NCBI GenBank assembly: GCA_964016985.1
Contig: OZ024821.1
Location: 19,118,855 to 19,182,854 of the forward strand
Source of the DNA: Anodontia alba
Lineage: Eukaryota > Mollusca > Bivalvia > Lucinida > Lucinidae
DNA length: 64,000 nt
Direction: 5' to 3'
Shown: in pieces, positions 61,101-62,703 of the stretch
How the letters are laid out: each line of letters starts with the position of its first letter
Numbering within the stretch: position 1 is the stretch's first letter
Program-made: the position numbers and the translations under genes
Notes under the pieces: model-generated
Databases searched by the model: none
What the model saw: the letters and a program-made list of their open reading frames with translations, nothing else
What the model was told of the DNA's origin: nothing

Positions 61101-62321
61101 CAAATTATCATACAGTCAAACCTGTCTTAATGGCCACCATTATTAACCCTTAAAGCGCCAAGAAAAACTGCATCTGAAAATGTCGTCTGTTGGCTGTTGA
61201 ATATTCTTGCAGACTTTTCAAACCTATTTTTGCATACAGGCAAACAGTGTGAACCCTGATCAGACTGCTCCTAAAGGAGCAGTCTGATCTGGGTCCACAC
61301 TGTTTCCAAAAATGACTTTTAAAATCACAAGCAGATGACAAAGCAGATGACAATAGTTGTGACTGGCGCTTTAAGGGTTAAGCAATAAGTTTTTCAGATC
61401 CAGTAAATGGAAAATAAGTATAAATTTACTTGTATTATGCAAGTTCTATCTTAAGCAACTCCTTTTTGGCTTTCTCTTAGGTGTATGCTTAACACAGGCC
61501 TGTATTTTAGTCTAATTGTTAGGCTGACGAAATAAGCCTGAATAAAACAACGATGCCTGACATGCAGGTGTCATTAAAACTATTTTGTGGCAGTTTCTTG
61601 GAAACATTATTATTGGGGCGATATTTTACTCTCATTGCTAGGCTGACCAGATAAGTCTGAATGAAACAACAAAACAAGACATGCAGGTGTCACTAAAACT
61701 ACTTTGCGGCAGTTTCTTGTTATACCTCGGCATACAAAGTATATAGGGGGTATATTGTTTTTGTCTTTTCTGTAACAATGTTTGTCTGTGTGTAAACTTT
61801 TTTTCCATCACAGATTTCTCAGGAACTAGTCAACCTAGGATTTTGAAATTTGGTATAAACATTGAGTATGACTTGTATTGTGTAAGAGAGGATCAGCATC
61901 CACATGCTTGCCATTACCTTTATTTGTACATTTTTCTTTCTCTCCAGTTATATGCATCTGATCATAGCAACAGATAAGGCGCTTTTTTCATCCAATAAAT
62001 GCTGATGCGAGGCGCTTCTAATGAGTACCCACAACATATGTTTTCGTCGAGAAATAAGAAAAATGTTATGTGGATACCCCCTCTTATCTGTTGTTATGAT
62101 CTGATGGCTAAGTCCAGGGTTTGTGAGCTGTGCTGACTGTCTGCTAAAATTAACATTATTATTGGGGCTTTATTTTACTTTCATTGCTAGGCTGAACAGA
62201 TATGCCTGAATGAAACAACGATACGAGACATGCAGGTGTCCCTAAAACTTCTGCAAGAAGCAAACAGAAAGCTGAAAAATGCTCACGAGAGTGAGGAATA
62301 TGAGAAGCTTGTACATCTAAG
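19003..62321 (+). CDS. TSC1: TSC1 (hamartin), 14 coding exons, 3' end outside window
   Basis: Hamartin is the scaffold of the TSC1-TSC2-TBC1D7 complex, the lysosome-associated GAP that switches off Rheb and so mTORC1. The fourteen exons join with consistent phases (0,1,2) through GT-AG introns and give 927 codons. Diagnostic stretches are [20 protein letters not shown] (exon 5), [12 protein letters not shown] (exon 7), NWTHFGG (exons 12/13) and [20 protein letters not shown] (exon 13), all matching the hamartin family as known from vertebrates. Residues 1 to about 305 are the helical N-terminal core, about 306-820 are Ser/Thr/Pro-rich linker, and the coiled coil starts near residue 830. The rest of the coiled coil, which binds TSC2, is beyond 64000. 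The start ATG at 19003 has A at -3 and G at +4. Small extra exons inside long introns cannot be excluded. Confidence 0.96.
19148..19472. mobile_element. Degenerate family-A piece, then family-I MITE
   Basis: 19148-19245 has both family-A ends (TAGCTTTAGATAAGG, TATTTTTCTTATTT) but no hairpin. 19247-19472 has CCCATTTATG and the GTAGACCCAGATCAGATGTC core. Confidence 0.6.
20005..20218. mobile_element. Family-R MITE
   Basis: 19-bp inverted ends TACGGTAAATATCCTAAAA with one mismatch. The core is GTAGACCCTGATCAAACTGC with its complement. Confidence 0.8.
20260..20418. mobile_element. Family-R MITE, left arm of hairpin lost
   Basis: Left end TACGATAAATATCCTAAAA, right end TTTTTGGACATTTACTGTA. Only one hairpin arm (CTGATCTGGGTCTGCAC) is left. 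Confidence 0.65.
20442..20720 (+). mobile_element. SINE-1 with 12-bp target duplication
   Basis: GTGGCTCAGTTGGACGCGCG A-box and CTGGTTTGACCCC B-box, full body, tail AAACCTCAACAC. Flanked by CATACCAGTATA (20430-20441, 20721-20732). A short deletion removes the GACC..GGGTTGAC part of the tail. Confidence 0.92.
20849..21040. mobile_element. Family-A MITE
   Basis: ATAGCTCTAGTTAAAGTGC start and CTTATCTAAACCTGTGG end. Hairpin ACATATGTTGTGGTACTCAT with GCGCCTCGCTGAGGCGC at the tip. Confidence 0.85.
21113..21560 (+). mobile_element. Family-E hAT-type MITE, 8-bp target duplication, nested
   Basis: Ends TAAGGCTG and CAGCCTTA, flanked by perfect GTCTGCAC (21105-21112, 21561-21568). The target was itself a GATCTGGGTCTGCACTG hairpin element. 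The interior has mirrored ATCGAT-rich arms and a family-D hairpin (21323-21390). Inverted relative to 576-1032. Confidence 0.9.
21686..21930. mobile_element. Family-G MITE, TTAA-flanked
   Basis: Ends TTAACCCTTAAAGCACC and GGCGCTTTAAGGGTTAA. The core AACAATGTGGACCCAGATCA has a tip CTCCTTTAGGAG. A near-identical copy in the other orientation lies at 61143-61381. Confidence 0.9.
21993..22145. mobile_element. Family-A MITE, shortened
   Basis: ACATAGCTTTAGATAAAGC start, CTTATCTAGCACTAT end, hairpin partly deleted at the tip. Confidence 0.75.
22320..22632. mobile_element. Family-B MITE
   Basis: Ends TACCGTATTTGAGCTAATTA and TTAGGTCAAATATGGTA. Hairpin TTTATAAAGGCATATGTTGT with complement. Opposite orientation to 14165-14471. 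Confidence 0.82.
22633..23010. other. Degenerate hairpin pieces before exon 2
   Basis: Partial arms such as ACATATGTTTTGGATATTTG and AAATATCCAAAACATG (family P). Otherwise anonymous. Confidence 0.5.
23027..23130 (+). CDS. TSC1: TSC1 exon 2
   Basis: Acceptor gtgtcttgtttcag, donor gtacca. It enters in phase 1 (AT completes Asn) and leaves in phase 0. It encodes residues 38-72, with [15 protein letters not shown] and [10 protein letters not shown], the strongly conserved VDYY and L.EPHDK helices of the hamartin core. The 3.9-kb intron before it holds MITEs, a SINE and a hAT-type MITE. Confidence 0.95.
23241..23600. mobile_element. Family-P MITE
   Basis: The GTGAATCCTCGTTACAGCC region, the TTTTAGATATTTGTTAGAAT hairpin and the CTTAAGGGAAGGTTTAGTGA block match 55512-55858 in inverse orientation. 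Confidence 0.65.
23887..24640. mobile_element. Tandem-repeat-core element (unit ~125 bp)
   Basis: Opens TTTAGCTCGAGCACAGTGTG, a short palindrome followed by GAGCTATTATGGTCACCC. The core then has about five units containing CAAAATTGC(T/C)CAAATGGTT and ATGGCCA(C/T)(C/T)AGAGCT. Confidence 0.65.
24776..24928 (+). CDS. TSC1: TSC1 exon 3
   Basis: Acceptor ttattttcaccag, donor gtcagt, phase 0 at both ends, 51 codons (residues 73-123). It contains [10 protein letters not shown] and [16 protein letters not shown], matching the hamartin helical repeat with the R.QP.W signature, and ends IIKCLK. A TTAA-flanked hairpin MITE begins only 13 bases into the next intron. Confidence 0.95.
24942..25169. mobile_element. 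Family-H MITE, TTAA-flanked, 13 bp after exon 3
   Basis: Ends TTAACCCATTGAAGATTGGA and CAGTCCTTAATGGGTTAA. Hairpin GCAGACCCAGATCAGATGCC with the complement and a GCAAAATGC tip. Confidence 0.85.
25192..25420. repeat. 57-bp tandem duplication and family-D fragment
   Basis: TAAGATAGATTCAGCA(CA)TGTGTCAGATTAC-type unit twice (25192-25246, 25247-25300), then a family-D hairpin lacking its right end. Confidence 0.65.
25498..25710. mobile_element. Family-F MITE, TTAA-flanked
   Basis: Ends TTAACCCTTGTCCTGCTGAA and GAAGGACAAGGGTTAA. Core GATCAGTTGGCTTCTGAAGA with complement. Confidence 0.9.
25820..26098. mobile_element. Family-C MITE
   Basis: Ends CATTATGAAAACATGCCTAT and ATAGGCATGTTTTCGTGATA. Hairpin CATAGATTGTGGGTACTCGT with complement. 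Inverted relative to 14956. Confidence 0.85.
26262..27830. mobile_element. Tandem-repeat-core element (unit ~180 bp), holding a SINE
   Basis: Starts near GCATGCTTTAGCATGGGCGA and ends near GCGACGCCGCCTTCGGCGG, both palindromic. Between are about seven units with CTCTTACAGTTTTGTACCGA, TTTTGAAACTTTGCATGTG and TTTTTTGTCACTTTTTCCAC. The first unit is split by a 5'-truncated SINE-1. Confidence 0.7.
26445..26574 (+). mobile_element. 5'-truncated SINE-1 with 10-bp target duplication
   Basis: Only the last 130 bp (from GTGCACAATACTGG to AAACCTCAAAACAAAC) is present, between TCCACATTGT repeats (26435-26444, 26575-26584). 5' truncation indicates LINE-type reverse transcription. Confidence 0.88.
27835..28000. 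mobile_element. Degenerate family-A MITE
   Basis: TTTATTTCTCCACAAAAACA and GGCTACTCATTAGAAGGAC on the left, GTACCCACATCAAATG on the right. Confidence 0.6.
28153..28297 (+). CDS. TSC1: TSC1 exon 4
   Basis: Acceptor tttgtattgtag, donor gtaagc, phase 0 in and phase 1 out. Residues 124-171 read [20 protein letters not shown] and continue to [16 protein letters not shown]. The hydrophobic helix followed by F.IF.RL.S...KKP is typical of the hamartin core. Confidence 0.95.
28352..28594. mobile_element. Family-K MITE
   Basis: Ends GCCCAGTTGTTCAAAGCTAA and GCTTTGAACAACTGGGC. Hairpin AAAAATGTGAGTAGCTTTTG pairs around GCAGTGC. Other copies at 44347, 47240 and 47653. Confidence 0.87.
28600..29530. mobile_element. 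Head-to-tail run of family-A MITEs with a SINE-like insertion
   Basis: Family-A copies at 28600-29005 (split by the element at 28703), 29006-29186, 29187-29349 and 29350-29530. Neighbours share one TTCCAGATAAGGCAC or TCTAGATAAGGCAC junction, so the run looks like end-to-end concatenation. Confidence 0.78.
28703..28984 (+). mobile_element. Family-N retroposon with target duplication
   Basis: Flanked by AGAATTCAG (28694-28702, 28985-28993). The body has GTGTAGTGTATCTTGCATCG, a C/T-rich middle and a tail GTCGTTAAACCCCAACACAA. Also at 48807 and 56099. The tail and variable-length duplications fit a SINE, but I see no clear tRNA, 7SL or 5S head. Confidence 0.8.
29593..30996. mobile_element. Family-J MITE split by a tandem-repeat element
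   Basis: The left part TTAACTCTTTGCTTGG continues only after 30830, where the hairpin ATCAGGCCGGACATTTTGTC and the end CGGGGAAAGAGTTGA follow. The intact copy at 56966-57195 shows the expected order. Confidence 0.75.
29650..30830. mobile_element. Tandem-repeat-core element (unit ~190 bp) nested in family J
   Basis: Starts CACCGCCACCAAAAAGTGGC and ends near GTGGCGGGGCATGGTGCATG. About five units with CCGCAACTCCTCCTACAGTT and GGATGGTCTGAAGATATGCA. Confidence 0.8.
31088..31440. mobile_element. Composite of family-F and D hairpin fragments
   Basis: Left end of family F (TTAACCCTTGCCATGCTAAA to GGCTTCTTCAGAA), then another hairpin GCAGATCCTGATGGGATGTC with complement, then an end AAGGGTTAA. Confidence 0.6.
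31452..31609 (+). CDS. TSC1: TSC1 exon 5
   Basis: Acceptor atatatttcag, donor gttatt, phase 1 in and phase 0 out. Residues 172-224 include [20 protein letters not shown] and [13 protein letters not shown]. This is the most recognisable hamartin segment ([13 protein letters not shown] in vertebrates). Confidence 0.97.
31680..31985. mobile_element. Family-A MITE pieces
   Basis: A left half (31680-31745) followed by a diverged whole copy (31776-31977) with AGGTACTCATTAGAATTGCC and the end GCATCTTATCTGGAGCC. Confidence 0.65.
31975..32445 (+). mobile_element. SINE-1 split by a family-D MITE
   Basis: The SINE body runs to ATGACCCTAATGGG (32195) and resumes at AACTGGGCCATGAAACCTCA (32416). It is diverged and lacks part of the CATGGAGATTGATC block. 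Confidence 0.78.
32196..32415. mobile_element. Family-D MITE, complete, nested in SINE
   Basis: Ends TACCATATTTACCCTAAG and TTAAATACGGTA. Hairpin GTAGACCCAGATGGGACACA with GTCTCATCTGGGTCTGTACT. Confidence 0.85.
32472..32695. mobile_element. Family-D MITE
   Basis: TACCGTAATAACCCTAAATG left end, CAATATTTAGGGTAAATACA right end. Hairpin GCAGACCCAGATCAGATGCT. Confidence 0.85.
32696..33300. repeat. Family-A right half, then CTATCA-rich repeat
   Basis: 32696-32795 is the right arm of a family-A MITE. 32835-33225 is dense in ACTATCA/TGATAG words with inverted pieces (GATGCATCAAGATAC against AATGCATCAATATT). Confidence 0.55.
33324..33397 (+). CDS. TSC1: TSC1 exon 6
   Basis: Acceptor ttttatattttcag, donor gtattt, phase 0 in and phase 2 out, 74 bp. 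It encodes [20 protein letters not shown], matching the conserved VR.HP.L.TG.KD motif at the end of the hamartin core. Confidence 0.95.
33398..34301. mobile_element. SINE-1 fragment and family-A MITE in intron 6
   Basis: 33650-33780 is an internal SINE-1 piece (GAGATTGAGCATGAAATAAT). 33852-34044 is a well-kept family-A MITE (GTCTAGATAAGG start, GAAGTGCCTCAGCTAGGCGC tip). The rest is anonymous. Confidence 0.75.
34302..35850. mobile_element. Tandem-repeat-core element (unit ~155 bp, ~9 copies)
   Basis: Opens ATGCCCCCGCCATTTTCAGT. Units contain TTCGATATCTTTTGAAAAGA, GGTCAAGTTCGATTTAGGGT and GGGAGTTATGGCCCTTTTTC. It ends near GGTGAGGATGGCCCTTGGCA. Confidence 0.85.
35885..36240. mobile_element. 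Two partial family-L MITEs
   Basis: GCAAATGGAGACAATTTACA and GGAGACAATTTGCATGAAAT arms with GACAAATTGATGAT spacers. Confidence 0.6.
36284..36453 (+). CDS. TSC1: TSC1 exon 7
   Basis: Acceptor ctttttcaccaag, donor gttagg. The first base completes Arg, then [20 protein letters not shown] follows, the conserved W....HDVV.ECAK.SLD of hamartin. The second half ([20 protein letters not shown]) is not conserved as far as I can tell. It closes the folded N-terminal part near residue 305. Confidence 0.95.
36484..37440. mobile_element. Tandem-repeat-core element (unit ~170 bp)
   Basis: Opens TTAGCTCGCCTGAATAATGT and closes GGTGAGCTATCCTGTCTACA. Alternating units carry AAGACCTCATTATTTCCTAA and TGGTATGATGATACATATTG. 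Confidence 0.75.
37524..38025 (+). mobile_element. SINE-2 split by SINE-1
   Basis: SINE-2 begins GGTGGTTTAATGGTTAAGGT and resumes after the insertion with GGTTCTGGGTTGGAATCCC (B-box-like), ending ACCAAACCGTCATCAT. SINE-1 (about 37571-37877) has TGTAGCTCAGTCAGAAGCAC and GGTTCGATCGCC. An ATCA(T/A)GAGGT duplication flanks it. Confidence 0.82.
38332..38544. mobile_element. Family-F MITE, TTAA-flanked
   Basis: TTAACCCTTGTCCTGCTGAA to AACAGGACAAGGGTTAA. Core AGTGTAGATCCAGATCAGTT. Confidence 0.9.
38660..39252. mobile_element. Family-C MITE containing a SINE-1
   Basis: Left end CATCACGAAAACACGCCTAT, right end ATAGGCGTGTTTTCGTAATG. Hairpin CATAGATTGCAGGTACTC, slightly shortened. Confidence 0.85.
38913..39219 (+). 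mobile_element. SINE-1, full length, 14-bp target duplication
   Basis: Well-kept head (CCTCGGTGGCTCATTTGGAT, GGGTTCAACCCCC), body and tail. Flanked by TCAATATATTTGAA at 38899-38912 and 39220-39233. Confidence 0.95.
39253..39900. mobile_element. Anonymous stretch, then small tandem-repeat element
   Basis: 39253-39570 holds nothing recognised despite a 131-codon frame on the - strand. 39572-39895 begins with CCTGTACAAAAGTACAGGGC, has AAGTCAAAGTTTTTAAGACC units and ends CTGTCCTGTCTAGCAACAGG. Confidence 0.55.
39923..40656. mobile_element. Family-F, family-Q and family-F MITEs in a row
   Basis: 39923-40128 and 40444-40656 are family F in opposite orientations, with cores GTAGATCCAGATCAGTTGGC. 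40165-40350 is family Q, with GGGAGACAAATTTTGTGACT and a diverged TTTCTTTTTGGAG arm. Confidence 0.8.
40678..40802. mobile_element. Shortened family-A MITE next to exon 8
   Basis: GTATGTTTTGGGTACTCAGA to CCTTTCTTACCTAGAACTA. It ends about 14 bp before exon 8 begins at 40816, so it borders the polypyrimidine tract. Confidence 0.65.
40816..40989 (+). CDS. TSC1: TSC1 exon 8
   Basis: Acceptor ttcattttttttcag, donor gtaatg, phase 1 at both ends (residues 306-363). The product contains [20 protein letters not shown], equivalent to the LWSPS.V.G..TPPTSP segment of vertebrate hamartin, and is Ser/Thr/Pro-rich with several SP/TP sites. It begins the disordered linker. Confidence 0.93.
41035..41290. 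mobile_element. Family-A left half and truncated family-E element
   Basis: TAAGGCTGCCTAATCAGAGC at 41111 is the family-E end. It continues to ATTTGATCTGACAGGCCTGA and is then cut by the following tandem-repeat element. Confidence 0.7.
41286..44080. mobile_element. Large tandem-repeat-core element (unit ~166 bp, ~16 copies)
   Basis: Opens GGTGAGCTATTGTGATCACC with TCCGTCCGTCCG. Each unit has AACATGGCCGCCAGGGGGCG, CTATATATCTATATAGAAAA and TCTTCTTGTCAGAAACCACT. It closes CAGGTGAGCGATATAGGACC. It fills most of TSC1 intron 8. Chance frames of 60-90 codons recur once per unit and are not genes. Confidence 0.9.
44169..44251 (+). CDS. TSC1: TSC1 exon 9
   Basis: Acceptor tgttttctttcag, donor gtagga, phase 1 in and phase 0 out, 83 bp. 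It encodes [20 protein letters not shown] then ISDDVDK, a Pro/Thr-rich stretch like the TPPR part of the hamartin linker. It lies just after a 2.8-kb tandem-repeat element. Confidence 0.9.
44347..44582. mobile_element. Family-K MITE
   Basis: GGGCCCAGTTGTTCAAAGCT and GACAACTGGGCCC. Hairpin AAAAATGTGAGTAGCTTTTA. Confidence 0.87.
44660..45870. mobile_element. Family-Q MITE, family-F half, then tandem-repeat element
   Basis: 44660-44885 is family Q with hairpin AAAAGGAAAGAATTTGCTCC. 44888-45020 is the right half of family F. 45030-45870 has about four ~180-bp units with TACCAAGATTA(C/T)TCAAATTATAGC and GGGGTCACTTGTTTTACAAA. Confidence 0.7.
45871..46910. other. Mostly anonymous intron sequence
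   Basis: 45905-46050 is a left-truncated family-A MITE. 46050-46910 is AT-rich with no repeat or exon that I recognise. Confidence 0.5.
46911..47030. repeat. 40-bp minisatellite, three units
   Basis: The unit starts TTTTCAAAAGAGCCTGCTAG and repeats exactly three times apart from two changes at the end of unit 3. Confidence 0.97.
47040..48178. mobile_element. Family-L and family-K MITE cluster
   Basis: L at 47040-47225, K at 47240-47480, L at 47490-47925 split by an inverted K (47653-47872), and L at 47945-48178. The family-L hairpin arms ATTTCATGCAAATTGTCTCC and GACAGTTTGCATGAAATG are present in the last copy, which ends about 32 bp before exon 10. Confidence 0.8.
48211..48754 (+). CDS. TSC1: TSC1 exon 10 (large linker exon)
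   Basis: Acceptor gtagttattttcag, donor gtgagt, 544 bp, phase 0 in and phase 1 out, residues 392-572. The open frame continues upstream to 48103, but that part is a hairpin MITE and the acceptor sets the exon start. The product is Ser/Thr/Pro-rich ([20 protein letters not shown]), then acidic and Gln/Ser-rich, with no domain I recognise. It is assigned to TSC1 by phase, strand, position and composition. Confidence 0.85.
48807..49092 (+). mobile_element. Family-N retroposon, 52 bp after exon 10
   Basis: Flanked by CCACTGACATT (48796-48806, 49093-49103). GTGTTGTGTATCTTACATCA head region, C/T-rich middle, tail GTTAAACCCCAACACAATCA. Confidence 0.85.
49104..49660. other. Anonymous intron sequence
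   Basis: No repeat family or exon recognised except a short CATCTACACTATTTGC piece at about 49140. Confidence 0.4.
49667..50435. mobile_element. Family-A MITE, then mostly anonymous sequence
   Basis: 49667-49826 is family A with one hairpin arm largely deleted. A CAGATCAGAATGTGCATCTC hairpin remnant is at 49855-49915. The rest is AT-rich with a poly-T tract at 50313. Confidence 0.6.
50436..50844. mobile_element. Family-A MITE split by a family-F MITE
   Basis: The family-A left arm stops at CACCTCACAGGCAG and resumes at TGAGTACCCACAATATAAG. Between lies family F (50543-50777) with TTAA at both edges and a partly duplicated arm (CAGATCAGTTGGCTTC twice at 50600-50640). Confidence 0.88.
50985..51480. 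mobile_element. Family-L MITE and shortened family-A MITE
   Basis: 50985-51215 has GGATTTGACAATGGAGACAA with a local duplication of TGCATAAAATG(T/G)CAAATCCTG. 51350-51480 is family A. Confidence 0.65.
51635..51945. mobile_element. Family-U MITE with long inverted ends
   Basis: TACAGTTGAACCTCAATAGC and GCTATTGAGTCTCGACTGTA. The arms extend about 65 bp through TACCATGGCTAATT, and a central family-A-like hairpin GTGTGTACTCATTAGAATTG lies inside. Confidence 0.85.
51993..52616 (+). CDS. TSC1: TSC1 exon 11 (large linker exon)
   Basis: Acceptor cttgccatttccag, donor gtaaaa, 624 bp, phase 1 in and out, residues 573-780. It starts [17 protein letters not shown] and has a basic patch ([20 protein letters not shown]), a run of five Glu and a Thr/Ser-rich block. 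It ends with a Cys pair (CQRC). The acidic E.SELT start resembles the short ELSEIT motif of vertebrate hamartin. The rest is unalignable by eye. Confidence 0.87.
52640..53000. mobile_element. Two family-A MITEs head to tail
   Basis: 52640-52838 (complete hairpin) and 52839-53000 (right arm shortened) share the junction ATCTAGACCTTTGGTCCTCT. The first begins 24 bp after the exon 11 donor. Confidence 0.85.
53001..54050. mobile_element. Tandem-repeat element (unit ~145 bp) and family-A piece
   Basis: 53001-53320 is anonymous. 53321-53945 opens AGCTCACCTGAGCGAATGCT and has four units with TCTAGAGGTCACATTTTTGA and AGGTCAAGTTTGAAACTG. It is followed by a family-A right half. Confidence 0.72.
54052..54263. 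mobile_element. Family-F MITE, TTAA-flanked
   Basis: TTAACCCTTGTCTTGCTGAA start and GCAAGAGAAGGGTTAA end. Core AGTGCAGATCCAGATCAGTT, tip CTTCTTCAGAAG. Confidence 0.88.
54406..54549 (+). CDS. TSC1: TSC1 exon 12
   Basis: Acceptor gtattctgtttcag, donor gtatgt, phase 1 in and out, residues 781-828. The product reads [20 protein letters not shown], then [20 protein letters not shown]. This matches the conserved PMEVLDR.I..G.D.H.KELNK.P.PS...DWTHFGG block just before the coiled coil of hamartin. Confidence 0.97.
54590..55080. mobile_element. SINE-2 tail, short GCCCC hairpin element, family-K half
   Basis: 54630-54720 is the SINE-2 tail (GATATGATTTAAAGGGACAT). 54813-54905 starts ATGCCCCTGCATCGGGTGAT, a tandem-repeat-type head without its core. 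54935-55080 is a right half of family K. Confidence 0.65.
55273..55458. mobile_element. Family-R MITE
   Basis: TACCATAAATATCCTAAAAT and ATTTTAGGATATTTACCTTA ends. Core GTGCAGACCCAGATCAGAGC. Confidence 0.78.
55512..55858. mobile_element. Family-P MITE
   Basis: Inverted copy of 23241-23600 with hairpin GGATATTTGTTAGAATTGCC and the end GTAACAAGGGTTCACTGTA. Confidence 0.7.
55973..56433. mobile_element. Family-A MITE split by family N
   Basis: CATAGCAACAGATAAGGCGC start, CTTATCTGTAGCTA end. The insertion lies inside the right arm with the target TAATGAGTACCCA on both sides. Confidence 0.9.
56099..56354 (+). mobile_element. Family-N retroposon nested in family A
   Basis: 256 bp between perfect 13-bp repeats TAATGAGTACCCA (56086-56098, 56355-56367). 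The last ~25 bp of the tail is shortened relative to 28703. Confidence 0.92.
56629..56905. mobile_element. Family-C MITE
   Basis: CATTACAAAAACACACCTAT and GTATGTTTTTGTGATGG. Hairpin CATAGATTGTAGGTACTCAT. Confidence 0.82.
56966..57195. mobile_element. Family-J MITE, TTAA-flanked, intact
   Basis: TTAACTCTTTGCATGCTGGG and CGGGGAAAGAGTTAA. Hairpin CAGATCAGGCCTGACATTTT with TCGGACCTGATCTGGATCC. Confidence 0.85.
57257..58115. mobile_element. Family-A end, then element with ~250-bp repeats
   Basis: 57257-57295 is a family-A end cut off. 57296-58115 repeats ATGTATGGATTCCTCATGAAAA-type units and ends GGGGGCATAGTGTTTTACAA. It holds the G-rich tract at 57519-57577. Confidence 0.6.
57519..57577 (+). 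other. G-rich tract with quadruplex potential
   Basis: Contains runs of ten, seven, five and four G within 50 bp on the sense strand of TSC1 intron 12. Confidence 0.8.
58116..58755. mobile_element. Three family-A MITEs
   Basis: 58116-58300, 58345-58550 (tip GCGCCTCGATGAGGCGC) and 58610-58750 (degenerate). The first two are separated by 45 bp and have matching CCAGATAAGGCAC ends facing each other. Confidence 0.82.
58757..59125. mobile_element. ~370-bp long foldback
   Basis: The left arm TTATAAATTGATATATGGTA and right arm ATACTATATATCAATTTATT pair, as do GTGGCACCGGACAGCC and GGCTGTCAGATGCCAC. The arms are about 175 bp with a short loop near 58930. Confidence 0.8.
59126..59958. mobile_element. 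Family-Q piece, hairpin core, family-F and family-I pieces
   Basis: 59285-59455 is a diverged family Q. 59460-59560 is a hairpin GCAGACCCAGATCAGATGCT. 59617-59822 is family F with TTAA edges. 59819-59955 is the right part of family I, ending 15 bp before exon 13. Confidence 0.7.
59970..60136 (+). CDS. TSC1: TSC1 exon 13 (start of coiled coil)
   Basis: Acceptor tgatcttgtag, donor gtaaga, phase 1 in and phase 0 out, residues 829-884. It encodes [20 protein letters not shown] and then [20 protein letters not shown]. This is the near-invariant opening of the hamartin coiled coil ([20 protein letters not shown]). The preceding 5.4-kb intron is the longest in the window. Confidence 0.98.
60253..60600. 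mobile_element. SINE-1 tail and tandem-repeat fragment
   Basis: 60253-60304 is the SINE-1 3' end (CATGACCCCATTGGGTTGAC). 60310-60590 repeats GACTTGAAACTTGGT and GGGGTGACT(G/T)GTAGAT at about 170 bp. Confidence 0.7.
60591..60793. mobile_element. Family-H MITE, TTAA-flanked, one arm deleted
   Basis: TTAACCCATTTTAGACTGAA start, AATAAAATGGGTTAA end. ATATATTGGAA(G/A)AAA(C/T)GAGTTTCA is duplicated, and the hairpin is reduced. Confidence 0.75.
60947..61118 (+). mobile_element. SINE-2
   Basis: GGGTGGCTGAGTGGTTAGTG A-box, CCAGGTTCCAGATCC B-box, body GGAATTCAGCTCATG, and end AAATACCAAATTATCAT. It lies inside the exon-14 duplication array. Confidence 0.82.
61143..61381. mobile_element. Family-G MITE, TTAA-flanked
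   Basis: TTAACCCTTAAAGCGCCAAG and GGCGCTTTAAGGGTTAA. Core AGTGTGAACCCTGATCAGAC with tip CTCCTAAAGGAG. Nearly identical to 21686-21930 reversed. Confidence 0.9.
61500..61721 (+). pseudogene. Two tandem partial copies of TSC1 exon 14 with acceptors
   Basis: Copy 1 (exon-like start 61523) and copy 2 (61642) lie 119 bp apart. Each repeats the intron end, the AG and about 65-70 exon bases. Translated in the exon frame they give [20 protein letters not shown] and [20 protein letters not shown], then diverge into intron-like sequence and stop without a clear donor. A further intron-only piece of the unit is at about 60882-60940. A 430-bp insertion (61722-62151) separates copy 2 from the true exon. 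Confidence 0.85.
61722..62151. mobile_element. 430-bp composite insertion with family-A MITE
   Basis: Begins TACCTCGGCATACAAAGTAT. Contains a family-A MITE lacking its left arm (61964-62102). It interrupts the exon-14 tandem array between TTTCTTGTTA and ACATTATTATTGGGG. Confidence 0.72.
62191..62321 (+). CDS. TSC1: TSC1 exon 14 (coiled coil), last visible exon
   Basis: Acceptor actttcattgctag, donor gtatgt, phase 0 in and phase 2 out. It encodes [20 protein letters not shown] and then [20 protein letters not shown], a heptad-type helix matching the K..DI..WKVSL...Q segment of hamartin. Its acceptor and first ~70 bases are also present in two diverged tandem copies upstream (61523 and 61642). 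Confidence 0.93.
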
Positions 62322-62382
62322 GTATGTATATGTATTAATGCTTTAGGAGACTGGCTACATGTCATATTCTTCTGCCATGTTT

Positions 62383-62703
62383 TATAAGGGAGACAACTTT
62401 TGTGACTTACTGTGTGCTTTCCTGCACACAGAGCCCCTTCTGAAAAGGGGTCTATTCCAAAAGGAAAGAATTTGCTCCCTGGGGAGCAAATTCTCTGCGT
62501 TTAGAGTAGACCCCCAGGGAGCAAATTCTTTCCTTTTTGAGTAGACCCTTTTCAGAAGGGAGGCAAAACAATTTTGGAAGCGTTATCTCCCTCCCATGAA
62601 AGTATATTGGTTCCCCTTAATATTCAGACACATTTCTGAGCAGACAGTGCAGACTTAGCTCAAACTGATTGGGGTCTACAGTTTGTCATTCAGTCAGCAC
62701 TTT
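62383..62703. mobile_element. Family-Q MITE and family-D fragment
   Basis: 62383-62620: GGGAGACAACTTTTGTGACT, hairpin AAAGGAAAGAATTTGCTCCC with one arm partly tripled. 62615-62703 is a reduced family-D hairpin. Confidence 0.72.
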
